NCBI RefSeq assembly: GCF_009746625.1
Contig: NZ_VWXL01000047.1
Coordinates: forward strand, 62,001-126,000
Direction of reading: 5' to 3'
Source: Caproicibacter fermentans
GTDB taxonomy: Bacteria > Bacillota > Clostridia > Oscillospirales > Acutalibacteraceae
Length of the DNA stretch: 64,000 nucleotides
The position numbers were made by a program, and so were the translations under genes. A model generated the notes under the pieces. The model had not been told where the DNA came from. It saw nothing but the letters and a program-made list of their open reading frames with translations, and searched no databases. Positions 24,926-33,490 of this stretch are shown here, piece after piece (position 1 is the first letter of the stretch; the number at the start of each line of letters is the position of its first letter).

Positions 24926-25597
24926 ATGGAAATATCAATGGTACAGATGTTGAAGCTTTTCCGAAAAAAATTTCTGCCGATTCTTCTCAGCGCCTTACTC
25001 TGCGCGGCCGCCGCCTATGGAATATCAAAATATGTTGTTCCGAAAACATATGTTTCGACCGTTAAGCTGTATGTTTATACTCCGGAAAGCAATCCCGATC
25101 CAACCATGAACATCAACGCCCTGGACTACGCCCAGAAAATTGTAAACACCTATATCGAAATGCTGCAGACCAGAAGTTTTTACCAAAAGGTCATGGAAAG
25201 GTCCGGCATCAAAGATACTGTAGATCATTTTGAAAAAACGATCGAGTTCTCCCCGATGAACCAAACGGAAGTTTTTCAGGCAAAAGTCTCCGCACACACG
25301 CCGGGCGACGCCAAAAAGATCGCCGATTCCATCACCGCGCTTGCCCCGTCCACCATCGGAAGCCTGAAGAAAAACTCCACGCTGGAGGTTGTCGACCCGG
25401 CGGTAATTCCAGAAAAGCCGTCTTTTCCAAACAGCGTGCTGCTCAGTGCCCTGGGTTTTGTGCTGGGCGCTGCGGGCTGTGTTTTTTTCCTGTTTTTGCA
25501 TTCGTTTTTCAATATAAAAATCAGAAGCGACAACCTTGCCGGAAACCTAGATCTCCCGATCCTTGCCGCGATTCCTGCTTTTCATGAAAAACTTTAA
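24926..25597 (+). CDS. Wzz/CpsC-type polysaccharide chain-length and kinase adaptor protein
   Basis: Membrane adaptor of 223 residues with one hydrophobic segment near residues 12-30 and a second near 175-195, enclosing an extracytoplasmic domain (Wzz fold). It activates the cytoplasmic BY-kinase encoded next and sets polymer length. The ATG at 24926 follows GGAGG; an in-frame ATG at 24911 precedes the ribosome site and is not used. It is the first gene of the exopolysaccharide operon, 23 bases before cpsD. Confidence 0.88.
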   Translation: MEISMVQMLKLFRKKFLPILLSALLCAAAAYGISKYVVPKTYVSTVKLYVYTPESNPDPTMNINALDYAQKIVNTYIEMLQTRSFYQKVMERSGIKDTVDHFEKTIEFSPMNQTEVFQAKVSAHTPGDAKKIADSITALAPSTIGSLKKNSTLEVVDPAVIPEKPSFPNSVLLSALGFVLGAAGCVFFLFLHSFFNIKIRSDNLAGNLDLPILAAIPAFHEKL

Positions 25598-25620
25598 AAA
25601 GGGAAAAAGGTGGATCCAAT

Positions 25621-26340
25621 ATGAAAAACCAACACTTTAAAAAAGGCCCCCCGAAAAGACCTTTCATGGACCCAAGCCTTACGTTTCAGGTTACCGAAGC
25701 GTATAAAGTGGCAAGAACAAGCCTTGCTTTTTCTCTGCTGAAAAAGGGATGCAAAAAAGTCATCGTCACCAGTTCGCTCGATGCGGAAGGAAAATCAACA
25801 ACTTCCGTCAATCTTGCAAAATCACTGGCGCAGCAGGTGGATATAAAAGTTCTTCTGATCGATTCCGACCTGCGCAGACCAAAAATTCACGAATACTTCG
25901 GTTTGGAAAACACGGTCGGGCTGACAAATTATCTTGGAAACATGTGCGGGGTGAAAGATGTAACCCGGCCTACGGAAGAGCCCAATCTGTCCGTAATCTG
26001 CAGCGGCGTAGCCGTACCCAATCCGTCGGAGCTTCTGGCAAGTTCCGCGATGAAAAATCTGCTCGCATGCCTGGAGCCTTACTATGACTATATCATCATG
26101 GACACGTCGCCCGTCAATATCGTCGTGGACGCCCTGCCCCTTGCAAAGATATCCGACGGGGTGATCATCGTTGTCCGGGACGGAATTTCCACCTATCCTG
26201 AGCTGACCAAAACCGTTGAAACGCTGAAAATGGCGGAAGCGAAAATCCTTGGAATCATCTTGAACGGAATGAAGCCGAAACCCAGGGATTGCAGATACCG
26301 ATACGACAGATACGGCAAAACCTGTGAACCCTGCCCATGA
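25621..26340 (+). CDS. CpsD/CapB-type bacterial tyrosine kinase
   Basis: Autophosphorylating BY-kinase of 239 residues that works with the CpsC-like adaptor to control polysaccharide synthesis. Walker A is SSLDAEGKSTT, Walker A' VLLIDSDLRRPK and Walker B YIIMDTSP. A short C-terminal tyrosine cluster (YRYDRY) is the expected phosphorylation tail. The start is GTG/ATG-proximal with AAAGG upstream. It overlaps the LCP gene by 4 bases (ATGA). Confidence 0.92.
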   Translation: MKNQHFKKGPPKRPFMDPSLTFQVTEAYKVARTSLAFSLLKKGCKKVIVTSSLDAEGKSTTSVNLAKSLAQQVDIKVLLIDSDLRRPKIHEYFGLENTVGLTNYLGNMCGVKDVTRPTEEPNLSVICSGVAVPNPSELLASSAMKNLLACLEPYYDYIIMDTSPVNIVVDALPLAKISDGVIIVVRDGISTYPELTKTVETLKMAEAKILGIILNGMKPKPRDCRYRYDRYGKTCEPCP

Positions 26341-27428
26341 AAAAGACGACCATCTTCAAGAGACCTGGAACAAGAAAGGTAACCGGAAAGAAAGCGGCCT
26401 TTTCCGCCGCTGCCGTGATTGCCGCAGTTCTTCTCCTCTTTTTCCTTTCCGGAATCTTCCTCATTAATTATTCTCTGAACAGGATTCATTATGACCCGGA
26501 AACAAAAAGCCCTGTTCCCTTCATTCGGACCGACTCCGACAGCCGGACGGCGCCGGAGTCTTCCCAGAATCAATCCGGCGCCCCGGAAAGCCTCGTGGAA
26601 AAGCAGCTTCTCGAGGACGCTGCCTCTCTTCCGGAGAATCAAAATGTTTTCAACCTTCTTCTGATCGGCAGCGACAGCAGAGTTCCGGGCCAAAAAGGGC
26701 GCTCGGACACCATGATACTGGTCTCCATCAACCGCCGGACCAGGCGAGTGACCTTTACATCTTTTCTGCGCGACATTTACCTGCGGATTCCCGGAATCTG
26801 GCAGGAGAACCGCCTGAACGCCGCAAACGCATTCGGCGGGCCTTCCCTTCTTCTTGAGACCATCCGACGCAATTTTCAGGTACAGGTGGATCATTACATC
26901 TCCGTGGATTTCTCCTCTTTTATGAAATTCATCGACCGGATCGGGGGCGTTGAAATCGATGTCACCGACGACGAAATCGCAGCGGCCAATGAGTATATCC
27001 GGAATATAAACCTCTGGGACTCAATCGCTGAAAACGACGGAGTTCTGTGTTCCGCCGGAAAACAGCTTCTGAATGGAAAACAGGCGCTGAGCTACGCGCG
27101 CATCCGCTCCATCGGGAGCGGAGATTTTGACCGGACCGACCGGCAGCGCGCGATTCTGAGAAAAGCACTGGAAAAGCTGAAAACACAAAGTCTTTTAGAA
27201 TCAGCAAGCCTGCTGAACACGTTTTTACCGGATATTACCACCAATTTAAGCAAGGGAGAATTGCTCTCGCTGCTCCTGCTTCTGCCTTCTTATCCCAACT
27301 ACAAGGTGGAATCGTGTCATATTCCAATCAACGGAACCTTTTCCTGCCAGAATGTTCGGGGAATGTCCGTTCTGAAAATCGATTTATCCAAAAACGTCGC
27401 AGAAATACAGAAACAAATCTCCGGCTGA
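26337..27428 (+). CDS. LytR-CpsA-Psr family glycopolymer ligase
   Basis: Membrane-anchored enzyme of 363 residues that transfers undecaprenyl-linked glycopolymers to the cell wall. One transmembrane segment at about residues 18-45, then a low-complexity linker and the LCP domain beginning at FNLLLIGSDSR. RSDTMILVSIN and FLRDIYLRIPG hold the conserved Asp and Arg residues for the pyrophosphate lipid. Coupled to the kinase by an ATGA overlap. This placement suggests the polymer is wall-attached. Confidence 0.92.
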   Translation: MKKTTIFKRPGTRKVTGKKAAFSAAAVIAAVLLLFFLSGIFLINYSLNRIHYDPETKSPVPFIRTDSDSRTAPESSQNQSGAPESLVEKQLLEDAASLPENQNVFNLLLIGSDSRVPGQKGRSDTMILVSINRRTRRVTFTSFLRDIYLRIPGIWQENRLNAANAFGGPSLLLETIRRNFQVQVDHYISVDFSSFMKFIDRIGGVEIDVTDDEIAAANEYIRNINLWDSIAENDGVLCSAGKQLLNGKQALSYARIRSIGSGDFDRTDRQRAILRKALEKLKTQSLLESASLLNTFLPDITTNLSKGELLSLLLLLPSYPNYKVESCHIPINGTFSCQNVRGMSVLKIDLSKNVAEIQKQISG

Positions 27429-27470
27429 TCCGGCCGGGAAAACTCGTGTCTGATTTGGGAGGAGTGAAAA

Positions 27471-28160
27471 ATGAACCGAGACGTGACTTTTCAGGCGGCA
27501 ACCGCAGCCTGCGAGGTTCCCGCACAAGCGTATCCCCTGCTTTCTGAAAATCGGACGCAGGCCTATGAGTTTTTCAAACGGTTTTTTGATATCACTCTTT
27601 CCATAATGGGAATTGTTTTTTTATTGCCGCTTTTTTTCCTGACCGCATGCGCCATCAAGCTGGATTCCAGAGGGCCCGTTATTTATACCCAAATGCGTGC
27701 CGGGAGAAACGGAAAACCTTTTAAACTCTATAAATTCCGCAGCATGTGTCCGGACGCCGAAGAACAGCTGAAAAACATTCGGTACCTGAATGAAGCGGAC
27801 GGACCCGTATTTAAAATTTCAAACGACCCACGGGTGACGCGCGTCGGCCGTTTTATCCGGAAAGGAAGCATCGACGAGCTGCCGCAGCTGATCAACATTC
27901 TAAAAGGCGAAATGAGCATCGTCGGTCCGCGGCCTCCGTTATTCAGGGAGGTGGAACAGTACACGCCCTATCAGATGCAGCGTCTGCGGGTGACTCCCGG
28001 CTTAACCTGTTACTGGCAGATCAGCGGAAGAAGCAATGTCAGCTTTGAACGCTGGGTCAGCCTGGATTTACAGTATATCCGGGAACGGTGCTTATGGATC
28101 GATTTTAAAACCATTCTGAAAACAGTGCCTGCGGTTCTGTTCGGAATGGGAGCCTATTAA
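27471..28160 (+). CDS. Initiating sugar-phosphate transferase (WbaP/CpsE-like)
   Basis: Polyprenyl-phosphate hexose-1-phosphate transferase that starts the repeat unit on undecaprenyl phosphate. This is the short monotopic form of 229 residues with a single reentrant helix ([15 protein letters not shown]) and no N-terminal multi-pass domain. Conserved motifs are [29 protein letters not shown] and [17 protein letters not shown] precedes the ATG. The donor sugar (Glc, Gal or a deoxy-amino sugar) is not predictable. Confidence 0.93.
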   Translation: MNRDVTFQAATAACEVPAQAYPLLSENRTQAYEFFKRFFDITLSIMGIVFLLPLFFLTACAIKLDSRGPVIYTQMRAGRNGKPFKLYKFRSMCPDAEEQLKNIRYLNEADGPVFKISNDPRVTRVGRFIRKGSIDELPQLINILKGEMSIVGPRPPLFREVEQYTPYQMQRLRVTPGLTCYWQISGRSNVSFERWVSLDLQYIRERCLWIDFKTILKTVPAVLFGMGAY

Positions 28161-28173
28161 AGGACGGAAGTAC

Positions 28174-28890
28174 ATGAGAAAAGCGGTTTCAAGATTCCTG
28201 TCGAAGCTGAAAGGCGAGCCTTACATTCTGCAGGATTGCATTCAGCTGAAAGACCTTTGCGGTGTTTTTGGGGAAAGGTTCCGCCAACTTACAAGAGGAT
28301 GGCTTCGAGGGTTTGCGTTTCACCGCAGGGATGGGGCTGTTCTGATCGGAAAGCATGTAAAAATCAAATGCGCGGGGAATATTTCCTGCGGTAAAAATCT
28401 GCTGATTGAAGACGGCGCATGCATCAACGCTCTCTGCCGGCAGGGGGTTATCTTCGGAAGGAACGTCTCCATCGGGCGAAATACGGTCATTGACTGCACC
28501 GGCGTTCTGCGGCAGCTGGGAGAAAGCCTGAGTGTCGGGAATTGCGTGGGCTTTTCCCCCGGCTGTTTTATCGGCGTGAGAGGGTCCGTACGAATCGGGG
28601 ACAATACCATCTTTGGCCCAATGGTCAGCCTTCACGCGGAAAACCATGTTTATGAAGATCTTGCGGTTCCAATCCGCCTTCAGGGCGTGGTTCGAAAAGG
28701 AATAGAGATCGGTTCCGACTGCTGGATCGGCGCAAAGGCAACCATTCTGGACGGGGTTAGAATCGGAGACGGCGCGGTAATCGCCGCAGGCGCTGTGGTA
28801 AACCGTGACGTGCCCGGCCGGGCGGTGGCGGGAGGCGTGCCCGCCAAAGTAATGAAATACCGCGGCTCACGGAAAGAGAAGGAATTATGA
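28174..28890 (+). CDS. Hexapeptide-repeat acyltransferase
   Basis: Left-handed beta-helix acetyltransferase of 238 residues. Repeats run from about residue 60 with several I-G-x-x-x hexads ([21 protein letters not shown]). A catalytic His is likely in [11 protein letters not shown], and [10 protein letters not shown] closes the domain. It is probably an O- or N-acetyltransferase decorating the polymer. The start overlaps nothing; the end overlaps the GT4 start by 4 bases. Confidence 0.85.
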   Translation: MRKAVSRFLSKLKGEPYILQDCIQLKDLCGVFGERFRQLTRGWLRGFAFHRRDGAVLIGKHVKIKCAGNISCGKNLLIEDGACINALCRQGVIFGRNVSIGRNTVIDCTGVLRQLGESLSVGNCVGFSPGCFIGVRGSVRIGDNTIFGPMVSLHAENHVYEDLAVPIRLQGVVRKGIEIGSDCWIGAKATILDGVRIGDGAVIAAGAVVNRDVPGRAVAGGVPAKVMKYRGSRKEKEL

Positions 28891-30233
28891 AAATACTGCT
28901 GGTCAACAAATTCCATTATCCGAAGGGCGGAGCCGAGACCTACTATTTCACTCTTGCCGACGCACTGAAAAACAGCGGACATGAGGTCGTCTATTTTTCC
29001 ATGCTGAACCCCAAAAACATCCCTTGCCGGCAATCACCTTTCTTTGTTTCGAACGTGGACTACAACGAAAAGAACGTGCGCGCAATTCAAAAAATCAGGT
29101 TCGGCTTCCGCCTTGTGTATTCATTGGAAGCAAAAAAGAAGATGGAGCGCCTGATTCAACAGGAAAAGCCCGATTTAGCGGTTTTAAATCTGGTACACAG
29201 GCAAATTACGCTTTCCATTCTTGAACCGCTCAAGCGGCACGGAATTCCCGTTGTTTTTGTCGCGCACGATCTGGTTTTTCTCTGCCCGAACTGCACCATG
29301 CTCTCTCATGGAGCAGTCTGTGAAAGATGCTCCGGGGGATGCTTCCTGCCGTGTATCCTGAAAAAGTGCGTGAAAAATTCCCGGATCAAAAGCGTTCTTG
29401 CCGCCATGGAGGCCTGTTTTCTAAGATGGAAAAAGCTCTACGACCGGGTTGACCTCTATCTGTCTCCATCCTTTTTTTTGCAGGACAAGATGACTGAAGC
29501 GGGATTCACCCGGAAACCAATCTGCTTTTTGAGAAACCCTCTGCCGATCGGCACGATTTACCGGATGCCCGAACACTGCGGCGATTCTTTGCTTTACTTC
29601 GGCCGGCTGTCGCCGGAAAAAGGAATCCTGACCTTATTAAAAGCGTTGAAAGAAGCCGACCCGCGAGCATCTATGGGATTGACCGTTGCGGGGGACGGGC
29701 CGCAGCGCCCGGAGCTTGAGCGCTTCACGGCGGAGAACGGACTGACGGAATCTGTTCGCTTCGTCGGTTTTCAAAGCGGCCAAGCGCTTCAAAAGCTGTT
29801 GGAGCAGTGCAAATGCGTGGTTTTGCCGTCCGAATGGTATGAAAACTGTCCCTATTCCATTCTGGAAGCAATGGCGAAGGGCCGCCCCTGCATTGTCAGC
29901 AATCTTGGGGGACTTCCGGAATTGGTGGAGGACGGCGTTACCGGCTACATTTTTAAAGCCGGCAGCGCCGGCTCGCTTCGTGAAGCGATTGCAAAGCTGT
30001 ATCGGCTGGATGATCAGGAATACGCTGAAATGTGTAAAAACGCCCTGGAACGGGCCAAAAAGGAATTCAGCGCCGAACGCTATCTTGAAAAATTTTTTCA
30101 GGAATACAAAAGTCTGAGTCAGCACGGAGGTAACCATCATGAATCATCTGCACGGATCGATTATCGTCACTTACCGCTGCAACGCCCACTGCAGCATGTG
30201 CGGCTGCTATGCCGACCCGACCAAAAAAAGTGA
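28887..30233 (+). CDS. Glycosyltransferase family 4
   Basis: GT-B glycosyltransferase of 448 residues. [13 protein letters not shown] at the N-terminus is the acceptor-side glycine loop. [15 protein letters not shown] and [21 protein letters not shown] form the nucleotide-sugar site with the EX7E motif. The cysteine cluster in [22 protein letters not shown] is a notable insertion that may bind zinc. The last 31 codons run out of frame over the start of the next gene (95-base overlap) and look unconserved, so the ancestral stop may have been near 30120. Confidence 0.88.
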   Translation: MKILLVNKFHYPKGGAETYYFTLADALKNSGHEVVYFSMLNPKNIPCRQSPFFVSNVDYNEKNVRAIQKIRFGFRLVYSLEAKKKMERLIQQEKPDLAVLNLVHRQITLSILEPLKRHGIPVVFVAHDLVFLCPNCTMLSHGAVCERCSGGCFLPCILKKCVKNSRIKSVLAAMEACFLRWKKLYDRVDLYLSPSFFLQDKMTEAGFTRKPICFLRNPLPIGTIYRMPEHCGDSLLYFGRLSPEKGILTLLKALKEADPRASMGLTVAGDGPQRPELERFTAENGLTESVRFVGFQSGQALQKLLEQCKCVVLPSEWYENCPYSILEAMAKGRPCIVSNLGGLPELVEDGVTGYIFKAGSAGSLREAIAKLYRLDDQEYAEMCKNALERAKKEFSAERYLEKFFQEYKSLSQHGGNHHESSARIDYRHLPLQRPLQHVRLLCRPDQKK

Positions 30234-31188
30234 TGAGATCAGTCCTGATCTCATCCGGAAACTTCCCCGGATGAAATTCGCAAACATTACCGGGGGAGAA
30301 CCGTTTCTCCGCGACGATTTGGACGAAATCGTTTCCGAGCTGGATCGAAAGGCCGACCGGATCGTCATTTCCACCAACGGATATTTCCATCAGAAAATTT
30401 TAGCTCTCTGCCGCAAATACCCCCGGCTGGGAATCCGGATCAGCATAGAGGGAATGCCCAAAACAAACGACGCCATTCGCGGCATTCGGGACGGCTTTGA
30501 CCATGGCCTGCGCTGTCTGCTGGAGCTTATCGCCGCCGGACACAGGGATGTGGGATTCGGAATGACGGTTCAGGACGGCAACGCGGACGATCTGCTCCTG
30601 CTTTATGAACTGGCCTGTGATATGAAAATGGAATTCGCAACCGCCGCGCTTCACAACTCTTTCTATTTTCGCAAAACGGACAACGCTATCGCTGACAAAT
30701 ACCACACGGCGCTGCAATTTGAAAAACTGATCAACGAGCTGTTGAAAAGCAATTCGCCAAAAAAGTGGTTTCGCGCCTACTTTAACCACGGGCTGATCAA
30801 TTACATTTACGGAAACCCCCGGCTTTTGCCCTGCGAAATGGGAAGCAACGGCTTTTTTCTCGACCCGTTCGGCGATGTTCTGCCCTGCAACGGAATGGAT
30901 TGCAAAATGCCGATGGGCAACCTGAAGAACCAATCGTGGGAAGAGATCTGGAATTCCGCCGAAGCGGAAAAAGTGCGCAGGGCGGTGAGATGCTGCCCCA
31001 AAAACTGCTGGATGATCGGCAGCGTTTCCCCCGCCATGAAACAGCATTTTTCCGTACCCGCCGGGTGGGTCGCCCGGCACAAACTGCTGAAGCGCGGGTA
31101 CAGCCTGAAGGAAAACGGTTTTATTCGGGAAAATCCCGATGATGAAAACGGGATTCAGAGCGACACCGCCGGACTTCTGCGGGAATAA
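30139..31188 (+). CDS. Radical SAM/SPASM-domain protein in the exopolysaccharide cluster
   Basis: Radical SAM enzyme of 349 residues. The cluster motif is Cys14-x3-Cys18-x2-Cys21 (RCNAHCSMC), followed by NITGGEPFLRDD. A C-terminal SPASM-like region has cysteines in LLPCEMG, VLPCNGMDC and RCCPKNC, plus MGNLKNQSWEEIW, suggesting one or two auxiliary clusters. GGAGG lies before the ATG at 30139 within the preceding gene. Such proteins modify peptides or sugars. Its position among glycosyltransferases suggests a sugar or lipid-linked intermediate, but no precursor peptide is evident nearby. Confidence 0.88.
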   Translation: MNHLHGSIIVTYRCNAHCSMCGCYADPTKKSDEISPDLIRKLPRMKFANITGGEPFLRDDLDEIVSELDRKADRIVISTNGYFHQKILALCRKYPRLGIRISIEGMPKTNDAIRGIRDGFDHGLRCLLELIAAGHRDVGFGMTVQDGNADDLLLLYELACDMKMEFATAALHNSFYFRKTDNAIADKYHTALQFEKLINELLKSNSPKKWFRAYFNHGLINYIYGNPRLLPCEMGSNGFFLDPFGDVLPCNGMDCKMPMGNLKNQSWEEIWNSAEAEKVRRAVRCCPKNCWMIGSVSPAMKQHFSVPAGWVARHKLLKRGYSLKENGFIRENPDDENGIQSDTAGLLRE

Positions 31189-31204
31189 GCTTCGAGAGGG
31201 CGCT

Positions 31205-32326
31205 ATGAAAATTGCAATGATCGGGCAGAAAAGGATCCCCAGCCGTGAAGGCGGCGTCGAAATTCATGTAGAGGAACTTTCTTTGCGGCTGGTTGAAATG
31301 GGGCATGAGGTAACCGTTTACAACCGAGGCAAAAAGGGCTTTCCGCACAACCGGGAATATCACGGAATCCGGATTGTTACCGTGCCGACCATCAACCGAA
31401 AAAGCCTTGACGCACCCGTCTATTCCTTTTTCGCCGCCGTCCACGCGCTGTTCGGGCGATATGACGTGATTCACTTTCACGCAGAAGGCCCCTGCGCCAT
31501 GCTTTGGCTGCCTCATCTCTTTGGAATCCGTACGGTTGCGAGCATTCACGGCCTGGACTGGCAGCGCTCAAAGTGGGGCAACTTTGCGTCAAATTTCCTG
31601 CTGCTGGGAGAAAAATGCGCGGTCAAATACGCGGATGAACTCATTGTCCTCTCTCAGAATGTCCGGCAGTACTTTAAAGATACCTACGGCAGGGAAACCC
31701 TGTTGATTCCGAATGGAGTGAACCGTCCGGAAATTCGAAAAGCCAACCTTATTACCCAAAAGTACGGCTTGCGCCATGGCTGCTATCTGCTGTTTCTGGC
31801 CCGTATCGTTCCCGAAAAGGGGCTGCATTATCTGCTGCGCGCCTTTGCGGAGATCGATACGGAAAAAAAGCTGGTCGTGGCCGGGATGAGCAGCCATTCC
31901 GACGGCTACACGGACTTTATCCGCAAAATGGCGGCCAAAGATAAACGAGTTGTCATGGCGGGATTTGTCCGGGGACCGGAATTGGACGAACTCTTCAGCA
32001 ACGCGTTCCTTTATCTGCTCCCCAGCGATATAGAAGGCATGCCCATCAGTCTGCTGGAAGCCATGAGCTGCGGCTGCCCCTGCCTTGTAAGCGATATTCC
32101 GGAAAACACGGAAGTGCTGGGACCCTTCGGATACACGTTTCGAAAAGGCGACCCGGAAGATCTCCGGCAGAAAATTTGCTCCATTTTAAAGGAGGGGCCG
32201 TCCGCCGATAAGGCGGTTCAGGCGCGAAAATATGTCCTGAAGCACTACGACTGGGACCTTGTCGCACGCGAAACCGCGCGGTCCGCGTACCGGAACGTTA
32301 AAGCTGAGGGTAAAGACACAGGATGA
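31205..32326 (+). CDS. Glycosyltransferase family 4 (rhamnosyltransferase-like)
   Basis: GT-B enzyme of 373 residues. The N-terminus MIGQKRIPSREGGVEIHVEEL is characteristic of the DUF1972/WchF-like capsular rhamnosyltransferase branch. ARIVPEKGLHYLLRAF and LPSDIEGMPISLLEAMSCG form the donor site. The ATG at 31205 has GAGAGGG upstream; an earlier in-frame ATG at 31139 lies in the radical SAM gene. The sugar specificity is an analogy only. Confidence 0.88.
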   Translation: MKIAMIGQKRIPSREGGVEIHVEELSLRLVEMGHEVTVYNRGKKGFPHNREYHGIRIVTVPTINRKSLDAPVYSFFAAVHALFGRYDVIHFHAEGPCAMLWLPHLFGIRTVASIHGLDWQRSKWGNFASNFLLLGEKCAVKYADELIVLSQNVRQYFKDTYGRETLLIPNGVNRPEIRKANLITQKYGLRHGCYLLFLARIVPEKGLHYLLRAFAEIDTEKKLVVAGMSSHSDGYTDFIRKMAAKDKRVVMAGFVRGPELDELFSNAFLYLLPSDIEGMPISLLEAMSCGCPCLVSDIPENTEVLGPFGYTFRKGDPEDLRQKICSILKEGPSADKAVQARKYVLKHYDWDLVARETARSAYRNVKAEGKDTG

Positions 32327-32363
32327 AAAAAAGAAAGATTAAAAATGCGGTTTGGGGGCGCTT

Positions 32364-33449
32364 ATGGATTTTTACAGCTCCATGATCTTTTACGGCATCA
32401 TCAGTTTGCTGACCGCTCTCAATGCCGAATGCTCCGTCCGGTCCAGGGATATCCGGGCACAGGGATTTTTTGCCTGCAACGCGGTTTTGATTCCTTCTCT
32501 GACCGCCGGATTTCGGTACGGCATCGGTACGGATTATCTGCTGGTTTATTATCCCGAATTTCAGAATCTTCAGAATCATATTCATTATCACAGCCGCATG
32601 GAACTCGGGTTCGTACTGCTGAACCGATTTGTCATCGCGCTGGGCTGCGGTTTCCCGGTTCTTCTTTTTCTTGTTTCATTCCTTACAATTCTTTTTGTTT
32701 TCCTCGGTTTGAAGCAATACCGAAAAAAGCTCAGCGTGGGGTTGGGCATGCTTGTTTTCATGCTGCTGTATTACCAGCTTTCGTTTGATATCATGCGTCA
32801 GGCGGCGGCCATGTCGATCGAGTTTTACGCTTTAAAATATGTTACTTCCAGAAAGCTGTTTCGATTTTCCGCGCTGACCGCTTTTGCCTGTTGTTTTCAC
32901 CTTTCTGCACTCATTCTGTTCCCCGTTTACTTTGCCCATTTTTTGTACGGAAAGCCGAAATATCAAGTGCTGGCCATGATCTCCTATGCCGCCCTGATTT
33001 TTCTGGTCCTGAACTACAATCGGATTCTGTATCCGATTCTCGGCGGAATCGGTTCCCTGCGCTATTACTCCGATTATCTGCGGGCAACCAAGAGTTTTTC
33101 GTTCAGCATCGGCGTTTTTGCACGCACCGTTCCTTTTTTACTTCCCGGTTTTCTGCTCCGACGGGAACTGAAACGGGATTCCCGCATGTTTCTGCTGTTT
33201 AACCTTTTGATCATGGGCTGCATCTTCCGGCTGATGGCCTATACGACCATTTATTTTACGGAAAGAATCGCTTACTATTTTCTGATTCCTCAAATTGTTC
33301 TCGTTCCCACCTACTGCCGGCAATTAAAAGAGCGAAAAAAAACATGGATTGGCATTGCAGTATTTGCTTTTGTCTTTTTTTTGTGGATTTACGACTATTT
33401 TGTAATGGGAAGCTGCCAAACGGTGCCCTATCAATCCATTTTTCACTGA
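32364..33449 (+). CDS. EpsG-family polysaccharide polymerase
   Basis: Multi-pass membrane protein of 361 residues with about ten hydrophobic segments, similar to EpsG/Wzy polymerases that join repeat units outside the membrane. The family signature is the IMRQAAAMSIEFYALKYV helix followed by AFACCFHLSALILFPVY. The ATG at 32364 follows a G-rich stretch; an in-frame TTG at 32352 is weaker. It follows the GT4 gene by 37 bases. Confidence 0.85.
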   Translation: MDFYSSMIFYGIISLLTALNAECSVRSRDIRAQGFFACNAVLIPSLTAGFRYGIGTDYLLVYYPEFQNLQNHIHYHSRMELGFVLLNRFVIALGCGFPVLLFLVSFLTILFVFLGLKQYRKKLSVGLGMLVFMLLYYQLSFDIMRQAAAMSIEFYALKYVTSRKLFRFSALTAFACCFHLSALILFPVYFAHFLYGKPKYQVLAMISYAALIFLVLNYNRILYPILGGIGSLRYYSDYLRATKSFSFSIGVFARTVPFLLPGFLLRRELKRDSRMFLLFNLLIMGCIFRLMAYTTIYFTERIAYYFLIPQIVLVPTYCRQLKERKKTWIGIAVFAFVFFLWIYDYFVMGSCQTVPYQSIFH

Positions 33450-33490
33450 AATCAGAATCCGAATAAAAATCAAGACGGGAGAATGCACGG

